Below are positions 35,703 through 47,657 of a stretch of 64,000 bases of DNA, piece after piece. The notes beneath the pieces are model-generated. The model saw only the letters and a list, made by a program, of their open reading frames with translations, was not told the DNA's origin and did not search any database. The translations under genes were made by a program, and so were the position numbers. Numbering within the stretch: position 1 is the stretch's first letter; every line of letters starts with the position of its first letter. Where the stretch lies: assembly GCA_025677825.1 (NCBI GenBank), contig JAIXMO010000028.1, forward strand, positions 1 to 64,000, written 5' to 3'. This DNA is from Helicostylum pulchrum. Taxonomy: Eukaryota; Mucoromycota; Mucoromycetes; Mucorales; Mucoraceae.

Positions 35703-37571
35703 AAACGATAACAAAGCGTGGTGTAGCTGCTTATTATTTCTTCTTCAATAAAAAAGAACGTGGCTATATCATTTATAAAATAAACCTAAACAAATACACA
35801 CCTGGTTGAATACGATGCTGCGACTTTGTTTTTGGTTACTGTAGATTATTAAAACATGCGGATAACTGATTGACATTTTAGAGATATTTCAAATTACTTG
35901 TATTATCTTGTGCTGTTTATATTCTAATAGCCATTGCTTAACCCTTTATATATAAAAAAAGTATTGTAAGGGGTGTTAAGTAACTTTAGTGAGGGAAATC
36001 TTGTGCTTTTTTCTAAAATTAAAGAGTTAAATTTAAAAAAGTCCCAAGTACATACGAAAAAGCATTGCATTACTGTAAAAAAAAAAGGGTATAAAAAAGG
36101 GACTTGCATTTCTTTTATCTTTTATTTTTTCTTGTTGTTTTACATTTAAATTAAGGGTGATTTATTCTGAACGATACAAGACAGCATAAACACGAGAAAA
36201 AAAAAGTATTTAGTTATTAACGTGACTGGTGCGTACTACATACTTCTCTTTTATACAATAAAAGGTTACTGAAATGATGAAACAGGTAATTGAAGTCGCA
36301 AAAGCTTCCTTTTTTTCAGGGGATACTTTTATTGTAGTGTACAAGGGGAAACATGATAATATATATGGTGTCGCATCATAGAGATTAGCGAGATACATTT
36401 ACCCTCGTGCTGTTCGTTAAATACTAATACGCGACAATATTATGTATGTAATTCAAACACGAAGCTATAAAGCGCCAAAGGATATGTTTTTTTTTATAAA
36501 GTGACTAATAGCTAATGGCTAATAAAGAAAAAGTGCACTGTTTGTTTCAATTAGAGTAAAAATGAATGTGAACATTTGCCCTCGTACAAGGAATACAATG
36601 GAATTATTACTTTTTTCGCCGATCAAAAAAGCCGTGGCGAGGTTCTTCTCCCAGCAGATTGGTGTTACTCTCTCTACACTCGCTTTGCTCAAAAAGGGTT
36701 TAAAAAATGGCTTAAAACAAAACTCATGACAGATATAAAAAAAAAAGAAATGTTTCATAACGCGTTTAAAAAAAAGCTGTATTCGATGAAACAAATTGTC
36801 AAAAAGGGTAGTTTTTTTTTCATACTAGTTTGACGTTTATTATGTAACTTGTTTTGAAACGATTGAGTGTAGTTCCTTGACTAACGAAAATAAGCGAGAA
36901 AAGACACGAGCATTTAATGCTTATTGAATAAACTAATTGATTAGACAATAAATGCGTTTTTTTTAGTCAAAGCGTAGAAAGGGTCTGTCTTTTTATTTTA
37001 TTTATAGCGCATGAATTAGCCTCACCGTATTTCCACGTGGTGGAAGCGTCCTAATCGTTAAAATACCGACAAAGGGATTATTTTTTTATAGCAGCGCCTT
37101 CTCCCCCCGAGAAGTTGGTCGAGATAGGTATTCACGGTTACAAAGACTAATTTGCACGAGAGAGAGAGGGAGAACAAGTTTTGTTAATTACATGTGACGA
37201 TGTTGTAGTGTATTAGCGGATATATGATATCATTAGCATTAGCTAGTGTTTCAAGATATGCCAAGTTATTTAAACCAATCTGTGTGGTTAATTGAAGAAA
37301 CGAAAATACCGAATATGGCAAGATGATAAGCAGTTAACATGCACATTGAAGGTTTGTTGTTGTCACTAAAAAAAGAAAAAAGCGGATAAACTCCGACGAC
37401 GACGATGCAGCGTGCGTATGTTTTGTAAAGCTCACAGCCCACGTTTTTGTAATGTTATTTGTCATACTTTACCAATTCATTCCCCTTTATTATTTCTGCA
37501 ATCAAAAAATTCTTTTCTTTTCTTTTCCTTTCTTTCCCTTTCTTCTTTCTTTTTTCTTCTAGTTAAAAAAT
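35703..37571. other. AT-rich intergenic region
   Basis: About 1.9 kb of low-complexity sequence without a supported gene. Short open frames around 36.6 kb have no recognisable domain. The last 100 bp are strongly pyrimidine-rich and likely form the promoter of the next gene. Confidence 0.45.
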
Positions 37572-37632
37572 GTAAGTATGACCCTTTCATTTTTTTCATT
37601 AATGCATACCAACCATTTTTCTCTTTTTTTAG
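37572..37632 (+). other. Probable 5'-UTR intron
   Basis: GTAAGTATG at 37572 and a T-rich tract ending in TTTTTTTAG at 37632 give a 61-nt intron of the usual size, lying 39 bp upstream of the ATG. Inference from consensus only. Confidence 0.45.
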
Positions 37633-37636
37633 ATTT

Positions 37637-37638
<2 letters not shown>

Positions 37639-37669
<31 letters not shown>
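37639..37669 (+). repeat. (AC)n microsatellite abutting a start codon
   Basis: About 15 AC units ending three bases before the ATG at 37672, so the repeat would be in the 5' leader of the mRNA. A related (GT)n tract lies in an intron of the same gene (about 37992-38031). Confidence 0.9.
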
Positions 37670-37671
<2 letters not shown>

Positions 37672-37674
<3 letters not shown>

Positions 37675-39554
37675 CAACGAACATTAGGTATCGTTTCTTT
37701 CAATAAAAAACCAAATATTGTTGAAAAGATTTCGATTCAAGATGATCTTTTAATTGTATTTGAAAAGAAGTTTGAATTATCAGTCGAAACAGCTAAACTT
37801 GTACTTGACAAACAAATGAAAGAGCCGTAAAGTTTTTTATACAACATTTCTATATACTTTTTATTCACCCTTTTTTTTATTACTATTATTAGGCAAACAG
37901 TCTTTGGTTTTATCTTGGAAGGTTTAAACGCAATTGAAGATTGGTTAACTATTATTGAAAATGAACAATCAAAAAGGTATTGTTACTATTTTGTGTGTGT
38001 GTGTGTGTATGTGTGTATGTGTGCGTGTGTATACTAATATAATTTTTATAGTTTATTTCACGGAAGCTTGAATCCGGAAAATGCTCAGACAGAAATAGAC
38101 TGGTTCCAAAGTGAATCATTTCCTTCTACTTTTTCAACTTCAACAGCATCATCATCATCATCATCATCATCTTCATCATCAGCTATTCCTGTAAAGGTAG
38201 CTAATAATAGAAAGAATGTGATAAAAAAGACAACTACATCAACAAAGCAATCAAGTGTTTCAGGAACAACATCACCCCATCAAAGGAAATTGGCTTTACG
38301 TGACACAACATCTTCACCTGATGGACCCCGCAATTCTCTTAGAAAACCTACTCCAATCGTCCGTAATAGTAAAATACCCAATACCCGAACTCCCACCACT
38401 ACTACTCCATTAGTAAGTTATACGCTTTTTTTTTTTTTTTTTATATATATTAACCTTTTTTTTTTTACAAAAATTAGAAAACTTCTCGTATCAGTAATAC
38501 AAAAGTAGCTACACCTACTACTAGAACTACTCCGCCTACTAGAACTACTGCGCCTACTAGAACTACTGCGGCTACTCCACCTACTAGAAATTCCACTCCA
38601 AAACCAGCTGCTAAACCAACTACTAAACAACTTCCTCCTAGGAGATCAGAACTAAACGGAAGAAGAGGTAGTTTAGTCACTGCTACAGCAACATCAACGA
38701 CAAAATTAACCACTACAACAAAAGGAGGTGTTTCAAAAAACACGCCACCTACTTCTATCATCACTGGACGTACACGAAAGTACAGTAAAATAACCGAAAA
38801 GAAACCTGTTCTTAACACTACTACTACTGCAACGAAACCTAAAACAGAGAAACCTGTCGTTGTTGAAAAGGAGGAGCAAGTAAAGGAGGTCAACAATGAA
38901 AATAAATCAGATAAAGCTATTATTGCAGCAGCAGCAGAAGAAGAAGAGGATGAAGCTATTGTCGTCAAAGAAGTCGAAGTTGAAGAACAAGAAGAAGAGG
39001 AGGAAGATGAAGCTATTGTAGTAGATTCATTTGATGAAGAGCCCCAAGAGATAAAAGAACAAGAACAAAAAGACGATGTTGAGGTTAAACAAAACATCAT
39101 TCCAGCTGAAGATGAAGAGGAAAGTCATGTATTGACTCAACAACCGGTATCACACCCGTCTACTAGTTCTAGTGCAGATGAACATGATGCAGAAGTTGCC
39201 GCAGCTACTAGTCATCAAAATACAGACGCTCAGCACGTCAAGATAGCAGCCAGTATATTTCAAAATAGCAGTAGACGGTCCTCATCGTTCTCACCCAATT
39301 CAGTATCCTCTTTACCTCGACCCGAGACACCTGAAGTAGATCAACTTCGACTTCGCTTTGAAAATATCATTCAAACGTCTTCTCCTACCTTGACAAACGA
39401 ACTTCAAGCTTTCCCTAGAAGACCTTCTTCGAAAATGTCTCCTGAATTCATTTCTCGTATTAAGGAAATGAAACCTAAAGGCCCTGTTGGTTCAAAAGTA
39501 AAGAGCATGGTAGAACTCTTTATGGATGAAAACTTGAACAAGTGGGAGTTTTAA
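37672..39554 (+). CDS. Unrecognised low-complexity protein
   Basis: Four exons (37672-37826, 37893-37976, 38052-38412, 38478-39554) give 558 aa. The N-terminal 80 residues look globular (DDLLIVFEKKFELSVETAKL, then VFGFILEGLNAIEDWLTI). A serine homopolymer encoded by TCA repeats follows. Next are Thr/Pro/Arg repeats (TTRTTPPTRTTAPTRT), a long acidic Glu-rich segment with IVVKEVEVEEQEEEEED, and a conserved-looking C-terminus (PEFISRIKEMKPKGPVG, SKVKSMVELFMDENLNKWEF). I do not recognise the family. The layout, with folded ends and a disordered basic-then-acidic middle, suggests a scaffold or cytoskeletal/nuclear adaptor, but that is a guess. The antisense frame over this region is a shadow of the repeats. 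Confidence 0.75.
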
Positions 39555-41220
39555 TCACACATACACACACGCCCCTCTTATTACATATACACTTCTAAAA
39601 AAAATACTTATATACTTTACCCTTTATTCCCCTTTTTTTTTTCTATTTATTTTATATACATACATATAAACAAACAAAAAAATTATATATCAATTCCCTC
39701 ACATCCTTTATTATATTTTAATAAACACATCCCTCTATACCTTTTTTTAAAAAAAAACACATATAAATTCATGCCATGATGACGTTTATTTTTTGTTTTT
39801 GTCGTACAGTCTGGTGTAACTCTCGCATATCCCATCATTTCAACGGCTGCATTCCCGAGGTTAAGGTTATGCAACAGAAATTCCTTTTTTATTCTTTCAG
39901 TAAACCCCATCACCCGTTTAAATCAAAAAAAAACTTTCAAAATGCTTCTTTATTTATTCTGTGTCTTATCTACTTGATCTATTATACATAAAAGAGATTA
40001 TTATTTTTATAAAAAAAGCGGTTACTTTGCACAGAAGAAAAAAAGTAATAACTTGTTTCTTTTTATGTTTAAAATGTATTACGTTTCTAAAGAACATTCC
40101 CTTCTCGGGAACTTTTTGTCAAAAAGATTATGATGGGACCAATCAATATTATTACTTACCTCAGTTAGACTCAAGTTACTAACATACGTGAAGGATATTA
40201 GTTAATTTTATACTTTATAAAGTATCACAAGTCATTTTTTTTTTTTACTAAGCCGGTGTTCAATATACCCTCATTTATTTTGGATCAACTGATATAAAAA
40301 AAGAGCGTCTTCCGTAAGTGACAATATTTGAAGTAGTACTTTAAGTAGCATTCTTGATACATTTTTATAAAATTAAAAAAAAGGTATCTTCAGGAGCCTG
40401 TTTCTATCACTCAAACTCTTACCTTCGAATAACTTGATTGACTTGAATATAAAATTTCGCTTTCCAAATGCATCGCGATCAAGGTTCCTTTTAGGCCCGA
40501 AATTTGAAGGCTACGCACTTTGAAATTACGTTACATTTTTATGCACTCACTCAGCTTGGTTTTATCCCGCATAAAAAGGGAATCTTGCAATTATCTTTTA
40601 TATGATACGTACAGAAACTGTATCTTATATCTCTTCTTCCCTGTGATATGATTTTTGTCTCTGAAAACGGATACGGTTCTTCTTAGAGCAATCGTCGTGC
40701 ATAAACAGTGTCTGGCCTCCATCTCCTGCTGCGGCACTGCTAACCAAAAAAAGATGATTTCGTGCAGCAACTGTGAGGTGCAATGAACTCGGCCATTGTC
40801 GAGGGATGATTCGTACGCAAAAAATATTACGCGCGACACTTTTTTTTTTTCCTGACCGTGTTCATAACTTCGGCACCTCAACTATCAAAACAAAGTCTCT
40901 GCATAAAAGTAGTTCAAACTATTAGTTAGAAACATTACAAGTGTAGAGATAATTCGGAAGAGCTCATTTCTCTATCCAAGCAAATAAACAATTTCAGTTT
41001 CGACAACGTAATATGATCTAAAATGTTACTGTAGTATTTTAATACAGAGACTCTGGACGCTTTTTGGAAAGAAAAAACATTGTTAGACGTTAGAAGAAAC
41101 AGCCAACTAACTGCACTTAGCGAGTTTAAAAGCTGCTCGAAAAAAAACAGATTACAATTATCTTAATCGGTAATATGAATATTTGATCTTTTCGTATCGT
41201 AGTCGCTAATCCTTTTTTTT
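39555..41220. other. AT-rich intergenic region
   Basis: About 1.7 kb downstream of the low-complexity protein gene. No coding sequence, tRNA or repeat could be supported. Confidence 0.45.
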
Positions 41221-41373
41221 TAGCTGATACTTTTGGTATTGCTAATAACAGTGATATCAATGTCGCCACAGATATTGACTTAATCTACAAAAACAGTGAA
41301 AGCGATTTTCAGAATTACATTTGGAATCCTATTCTTTTCGAAATGTTTAAAAAAACATTACTTCTATTAGTTG
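41221..41373 (+). pseudogene. Isolated exon-like fragment
   Basis: Preceded by a T-run and TAG, and followed by GTAAGTAGC, this reads open with DTFGIANNSDINVATDIDL, YKNSESDFQNYIWNPILFEM. The WNPI..EMF pattern resembles the first exon of a repeated Mucorales gene family as I remember it. No matching downstream exon on the + strand was found. An open minus-strand frame at 41475-41684 (EYNEGFHDAKLALMYKKQRW) may be another piece of debris. Confidence 0.35.
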
Positions 41374-41699
41374 GGTAAGTAGCTATTGCATAAAGTTTTA
41401 ATAAATGTTAATATTTCTTTCGTTTTTTCCAGCAATTTTTTTTTTTTTCGGATCGCTTCCATTCGTGTCATTTTTTATATTAGTGCATCACACCATCGTT
41501 GCTTTTTGTACATGAGAGCAAGTTTTGCGTCGTGGAAACCCTCGTTATATTCGTGTGATTTCTCAGTATTTCCCTTGATCGTTTCTGAAGCGTCTTCATC
41601 GGATGCTTTTTCTTTGATGTTTACATACGGAGGCACGGATAAGGTACTGGTACCGCTACTATTTTCATTTATGTTATGAGCCATACTGCTATGTTTATT

Positions 41700-42571
41700 T
41701 TTGACGTCTCTTAATCAATGGGAATGACTCTGTAGGATATGTCGATCTAATTCCTATTATCGGTTTCAATTTGAAAAAACTAGGACATATCTTTTCCAAT
41801 TTTTCTACTCATATAAAAATAAATCAAGAGTTAATTTAATAAAGTGGGTAAAGATAACTTTTACTCTCTGCCACGATATTTTCATCTTGCAGTGATAGCT
41901 TCATCTAATAAATTTACCTATGTATCTGTTTTTTTTTATTACTGTAGTATCATCACCTAAGATCGCAAAAAATGTGATTGGGTGATTTTTTTTTTTTTTT
42001 TTTTTTTTTTACTTGACTAATAAGGCCACTCTACTCTCTCTTTTCATAACACACACCTCTAAAAATGCTTCCAATAAATAAATAGTTACGTTTACACATA
42101 GATAACTCTTTTTTTTTTGCAACACAAATTATTTTATCGTCGTTGTACTAACCACTGCAACACAGCGTATATCCGGAGACTGCTCCTAAAAAGTAAGAAG
42201 AAAAAATATCTATCATCTTATTATTTACAAACTGAAGATAAAGATTTATTTATTTAAAAAAATGGTCAACACTGTCGCATGTATAAGATGCAAAATATTT
42301 GAGCATGATTACTAAAGCATATATGCGAGCAAACAAAAACCGCCGCTTTGGGGTCTTTTCATTGAGTTCCAAAGATACCGTCACGATTTGGCCGTATCGA
42401 AATTATGTGGAAGATTAGTTAATATATTTTATTCTCGCATATTATTTTTCAGCGTGAGCCACAGACACAATGAAACTGGCAACAATCATTTATCACAAAT
42501 AAACTGATAAAAAAAAGTTCTTTTTTTTTTCTTCTTCTTTTTATTTTTTTTTTTTCTTTATTAATTATTTA
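41700..42571. other. AT-rich region, no gene seen
   Basis: Contains a T run of about 26 at 41986-42010 and several shorter ones. No gene was recognised. Confidence 0.45.
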
Positions 42572-43195
42572 TAAATACACATGGTAAGAATACAGACACT
42601 TTAACTGTTGGTCTTTACACTAATACATAGGTAGTAAATCGTATGATGGTCTCTCTTCTTATACTGATGGTTTATACGTTAATGGTTTTTTGGTGGTGTT
42701 TCCGTATTTAATGGCTACTTTCTACTGATGGACTTTCTTTTATGCTTTTCTAACTACTGTTATGCAGCTGAAGTTGGATGGTGTGATGATGTACTTGAAC
42801 TACGGACTGGTACTTGATAAATCTTTTCTCGTTGGTAGTGTATCTCCTTGATGGTAATGTATTTTATTGTTGGTAATGTATTTTCTTGCTGGTAAATGCC
42901 GTCACCTGTATGTATTGTCCTCCCTTGGTATTATCTTGTTATCTATTTAATATGGTGTGGTGGTATTTTTTGGCTGCTACTTTATTGTTATATTTTCCTT
43001 CTTTTCCTCTTGAAAATCGTTTTTTTTATCGAAAGCTTTACTGGTGCTAAAAAAAAGAAAGTACATGTAAACACGATGTTTACCTTTCCAAAAATGCACT
43101 ATGCTTACAACGTATGCATCTTAAAGATAAGCAGCCATACGTCTACATTGATATATTTTTGAGCGACTTGGCTAACTACTTAAACATTGCTAGCA
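42572..43195 (+). repeat. Diverged direct repeat, copy A
   Basis: About 620 bp that aligns by eye with 43417-43998 in the same orientation. Shared landmarks in order are GGTCTTTACACTAAT, CTTCTTATACTGATG, TTGGTGGTG, CTGAAGTTGG, TTGCTGGT, GGTGTGG, AGTACATGTAAACACG, TCCAAAAATG, AACGTATGC and CATTGATATAT. It is T/G-rich on the + strand with no open frame. Confidence 0.75.
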
Positions 43196-43416
43196 TCAAT
43201 CATATAACAAAAGCTTTTAGAATATTATTCATTACTTGAGGGTGAAAGCTATTCCTTCTACTAGTATGTGTGTTTGAGGAAGTTATTTTGGTACGCGAAC
43301 CCTTATTCTCTACTTGGCCCACAAGAGTGGATTCAGATGGCTGCAGGTAAAAAAAACATTCGTCCTAAACTATTTTTTTTTTTCTTCTGTAGTTCCCTTT
43401 TTCTTTTTTCTTATAT

Positions 43417-43998
43417 ACGTAATTATACGTGATAAGAATACACATGTTTTAATTGAGGTCTTTATATTAATGCGTACATACTGTATAGTTTATCTTCTTA
43501 TACTGATGCTAAGTTCTGTATGATTGACTTATTGGTGGTGCTTTCTTATTAAACGGTTAATTTCTACAGGTTAACTTTCTTTTGCTGGTTGACTTTTCAA
43601 ACTACTGTCATGTTGCTGAAGTTGGTATACCTGAATTAAGGACTCCTCGTTGATAGGCCTTTCCCCGTTGGTAATGTTTCCTTGATGGCACTGTCTTTCC
43701 TTGCTGGTGTCTTTGTTATATGGTTGGTGTGGCGGTATTTGGGAGCAGATGCTTTACTGCTGTGTAATCTTTTTGCCCTTTGGAATTTTTTTTCCCCTTT
43801 AAAAAGGGTTTTTTTAAAGGGGTTGTTACAGATGCTGGCATTTAGTACATGTAAACACGGCTGGTTTACTATGTAAACACTGGTGGCTTACTTGTCCAAA
43901 AATGTCTTCTGCTAATAACGTATGCGTATTAAAGACAAGTAATCATATGTATACATTGATATATTATTTCTGAACGACTTGGTTAACTGCTTGAAACA
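43417..43998 (+). repeat. Diverged direct repeat, copy B
   Basis: The second copy of the repeat at 42572-43195, about 220 bp downstream. The landmarks occur in the same order with small insertions, including an extra GTAAACA-rich segment before TCCAAAAATG. A 12-bp perfect hairpin is inserted at 43794-43822. Confidence 0.75.
43794..43822. repeat. 12-bp perfect inverted repeat (hairpin)
   Basis: CCCCTTTAAAAA and TTTTTAAAGGGG flank a 5-nt loop. It lies inside repeat copy B and has no counterpart in copy A. There is no adjacent gene for which it would be a terminator. Confidence 0.7.
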
Positions 43999-44559
43999 TT
44001 TGTTTGCACGGTAGATTGATAAGTTTTCGGATCGAGGTGTACATATCACATTTTACTCAATTGCATAACTTGTATTAAGGTGGAGATTTGCCTCGATCCA
44101 TGCTCAAATGACGTTGTAATTTTTTTTTAAAAAAAATCATTACGCCTTTTTCTCATTCATCCAATCACATTTTTTGTCGTTTAACGTGATCTTAGGTGAT
44201 GATACCGTCAGTTGGTTCAGGTTACGGTCAATATCTACGTTTGTTTGATGCGTTATTCGTTACTTTATATAAAAGTCAGATTAAGTTGTTAGTTGAAATC
44301 TTAATATAATTAAAGCCACCCATTTCGAATCTTGATACCATTCGGCAGGAATTACCCGTTATAGTTTAATTATGTAATTTTCATCCGAAAGTACTCCTGA
44401 ACTTTTGTTGTCGGCTACACAAACAAGCGGTTGCAGGAGCCCGAAATGCAATCACGGCTTGTTGGTGAAGCCGTCTTTGAAGACCTCAATTAAACAAATT
44501 CTGGTAAGAAAAGCATCTGCTATCCTTTAGCAAGCCTTAGCTCCAGGCACTGTACTTTT

Positions 44560-44830
44560 TTCCTTACCGAAAAAAAATAAAGATTTATACCTTCGCTTAT
44601 GTCTCTATTGAAAACCAAATTTCTGGCTACCAGCTACTATCATGGCAAAGCAAAATGCTGAGTTACTTGTCGAAATTAAATTCCAATATCCGTCTTACGT
44701 TGATCTGGCTATCAGTAACGGTATTACTATTGGCGATAAGGTTTTTAATGGTGTATCATCTAAGGATGATGTTCCAACGAGATCAAATAATATCGTTAAT
44801 AATTTGGAAGCCAAATCGTGGCGCTTCTGA
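44560..44830 (+). pseudogene. Fragment of retrotransposon Gag-like ORF
   Basis: An open stretch runs from about 44610 through MAKQNAELLVEIKFQYPSYV and AISNGITIGDKVFNGVSS to a stop at 44830. This resembles the RRM-like ORF1/Gag proteins of LINE elements in Mucorales (pattern F..PS.VD.A...G.TI....F.GV), from memory. Frame changes occur just upstream and the rest of the element is absent. Confidence 0.35.
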
Positions 44831-45890
44831 AAAGTGGAGCTCAATTATCCAACTTTCTTGCCTAACTAGTCTTCTTCTCACTTAATAAACCAATAAAAAA
44901 AATGTGTAAAAAGATAAATTAAATCAACTAAAATACGCTGTATCATTTTATTTTTTTTAGAAAAAAAAACTCAATCGTAATTACTTTCACTTATATTAAT
45001 CACAATCGACTGCCTATATAACTATTAATCGAATTTTGAATATTTTTTATTCGGTCTTAGCATTTTAATGGTAAGAAAAAACCATTTAAAGGATTGTTTT
45101 GGAAAGGTCGATCATACACATTTTAACTAACACGATTGGTTAACACTATATTATTTTTTTCCTTTTACGCGGCAATCCCTATTCGAAAAATAGCACAATT
45201 CACATATATACTGCAATTCATCGAAATAAAGTCCAGCATTTTTTTTTTTTCAAGGCGTTTAACATTCAACTGACAATCTCGGTTGACTTCTCTATCCTCT
45301 TGAAGAGGGGATCTTATAAGAAAGCCAGAGATAAACACGTCAATGATAAACATACCATTTTGATTTATATCATATTTGTAAAAGATTGTCTTTAAGCCCG
45401 CAGGGCGACGACTCCACCGAGCGTAGCAATGTAGGCGGCTAGTTTATATGTACACATATTTATGTATCATTCACTACAGTGTAATTCTCTTTCTTTATCA
45501 GTGAAATATTTATCTGGTTCTAAGAGAGAGAAAGTGAAGTGAGGAGTTAGTAAATATATTGAAATAGAAATTTCTTTAAAATAAGTCCCTCTTGTTATTT
45601 TGCATATATTTCTTTATTAATTTTGACACATTTTTTGAAGACAAATCTAGTTTTTTTAAGGTATGGCGCGAGTGGTAGGCGCACGTATAATAGTAAGCAG
45701 CAGAAGCGATGTTAACAATAACACCATGAACACCTGAAACGATCTACCGATCGAGATCGTAAACATAATTACCACTTACTGCGGAAGAGACTGTATACAA
45801 GTCAAATGGATGTTTGTGAACAAGCACTGGTTTACATTTTACCTCTCACAAGTATATTCGACCATTAAAACCTCGTTAGGCAACGAACCC
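44831..45890. other. AT-rich region, no gene seen
   Basis: No supported coding sequence, tRNA or clear repeat in about 1 kb. Confidence 0.4.
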
Positions 45891-45904
45891 ATTATAAATA
45901 AAAT

Positions 45905-46160
45905 CCTCCACTCACTCCATTTGATATTGGGAAATACGTAAAACATATCACTCTATCCAACGTACAAAAACCTCAAAATTTAAATGTCCTTGACTTATCT
46001 AACGGTCTCACTTCAGTACGATCACGAAACGAACGCCTAATGTACATGAAGTTAGTCGTTTGACGACACACCAAGATTTGATTCACCAAGACTGGCTTAT
46101 TACTTTTCTGTGCTCTTATCAACGTGAATTGTTGGAAGTTACAGTTGTTACCCACTGTAG
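45905..46160 (+). pseudogene. F-box/LRR-like coding remnant
   Basis: The + strand reads GKYVKHITLSNVQKPQNLNV, LDLSNGLTSVRSRNERLMYM up to a TGA at about 46060. A shifted frame then continues HQDLIHQDWLITFLCSYQR and ELLEVTVVT. The style (YVKHITLS, LDLSNG) resembles the LRR part of Mucorales F-box proteins. It is broken by at least one frameshift and has no start or F-box. Confidence 0.3.
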
Positions 46161-46550
46161 AAGATAAAGAAATAAAAGAAAAAAATATATATAAACTGAT
46201 GCTTATAGTTGGTTTGTGGTAAAAGAATACTAGTTTAAGCGAACACCAGTTTCCGTTTTATACACTTACGATCCTAGAGACTTGTAATAAATCAATTCTT
46301 ATAAAATTTATTTAATTGTTTAAATGAAAACTTGATATTCTTAAGTCTCAAGCGAGTCTCAGACTTGAAAATGCAAGCATCAAAAATATGTAAATACAAT
46401 AAAGGAAATTGCCATACAGTTTTAGCTTATTAGGCTCGGTATAAACTTGCAGTAGACTTGCCCATTACAATTCTCAGGCTCGATACGATTTTGATATTTA
46501 CAATTTTAGACTTGCGAATAGAATTGTAAGCTGAAAAAAAAATTGACTCG
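46161..46550. other. AT-rich region, no gene seen
   Basis: Unexplained spacer between the coding remnant and the first long inverted repeat. Confidence 0.4.
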
Positions 46551-46559
46551 AGAATGAAC

Positions 46560-47560
46560 TTTTAAAAAGTAAATAATAATGGCTAATAGAACAGCAGCAT
46601 TTTTTTTTAGGTCCCAAGTGATATATTTGCTAATATATTAATAAGTCAATAAAATTGATAAAAGTAAAGCAAAGTGATTTTATTATAAAGGAATAAGAAT
46701 GGCTATTTATATAAATGAGAAAATTTCAATGACAGTTGAATCAGATGATAGTAAAATATGAAGTTGTGAACAAACGGACCGAGTTATTTGTAGTGAGCAG
46801 ATCACGATAAAGAATAACAAACAAGTGCTATTTTGCGTAACAGTGTCACGGACATCTTTTATAAGGAAAATACACGCGGTATAGATTTACCTGTAGTAAA
46901 GCTGTACTTGTCAAAATGAAGCAGCAGAACAGACTTTAAAATAGTAATCAAAAGATGTGAATATATAGTGTATATATATCACCAATAATATATACAAGCT
47001 ATATATTCACGCCTTTTTGATTACTATTTACTTACTGCTTTGTATTTAAATGACAATTGCTAACTTATTATTCTCATACCTAAATTAGTGACCTGCCAAT
47101 TTATGTTATAACCGATTGTGTTACTATTTATTAAAACAACCTGACAATATCCCAAAAAGATTCATTATTTATTCTATTATTTATTCAACGATAAACCCTT
47201 TTCACCAACATAAATAATAAATAAAGCAACACAAACATCGTCCCGAGAGACTACAAACAAAGAGTTAGACATTACGTTTTAAACCAGATTTATATCGTAA
47301 CAGACTATCTTCATGTTACTCAAAAGGACCGCACACTCTTTAAGTTTCATCTGTCATTTGAACCATTTCTTTTAATATCAAACTACTTCATTTCAAATGA
47401 TAAAATCAATTATCTTTCATTTTGTAAAGACTTTCAAAGAACCTTACTGTCTTCTTTTTAACATATATATCAACCAAGTTCAAACGTACGCACTGAAAAC
47501 ATTTATGTATTTGAAATACGTAAGATTTGATTAGTTTTGTAATAACTTAACAATGCTACA
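46560..47560. repeat. Long diverged inverted repeat (about 1 kb)
   Basis: The arms fold around about 46985. The core stem pairs AGTAATCAAAAGATGTGAAT (about 46935) with the complement of TATTCACGCCTTTTTGATTACT (about 47015-47035). Outer homologies include GACTTTAAAATAGTAATCA against its counterpart near 47040, TGTCAAAATGAAGCAG near 46910, and GTGATTTTATTATAAAGG at 46675 against the complement of CAAATGATAAAATCAATTATC at 47395. Indels make the arms imperfect. There is no coding potential. Confidence 0.55.
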
Positions 47561-47617
47561 GGTTAGATAAAATATATCCGACTTAAATCACTCTTCCAAT
47601 CATTATAAATACTTAGA

Positions 47618-47657
47618 AAACAGATATAAATATAACCTCAGAGTTTATATCTGTTTA
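47618..47657. repeat. 13-bp inverted repeat
   Basis: AAACAGATATAAA and TTTATATCTGTTT are separated by 13-14 nt. Isolated, with no gene beside it. Confidence 0.6.

Noticed and set aside
36576..36833. 85-codon open frame in the 36-kb spacer
   Set aside because: Lys/Phe-rich from A/T runs, no splice context or family; could be debris but cannot be supported.
38474..39100. 208-codon open frame antisense to the low-complexity protein gene
   Set aside because: Ser/Val-rich shadow of the Glu/Thr repeats on the other strand; the sense strand has exons with splice sites and a coherent protein.
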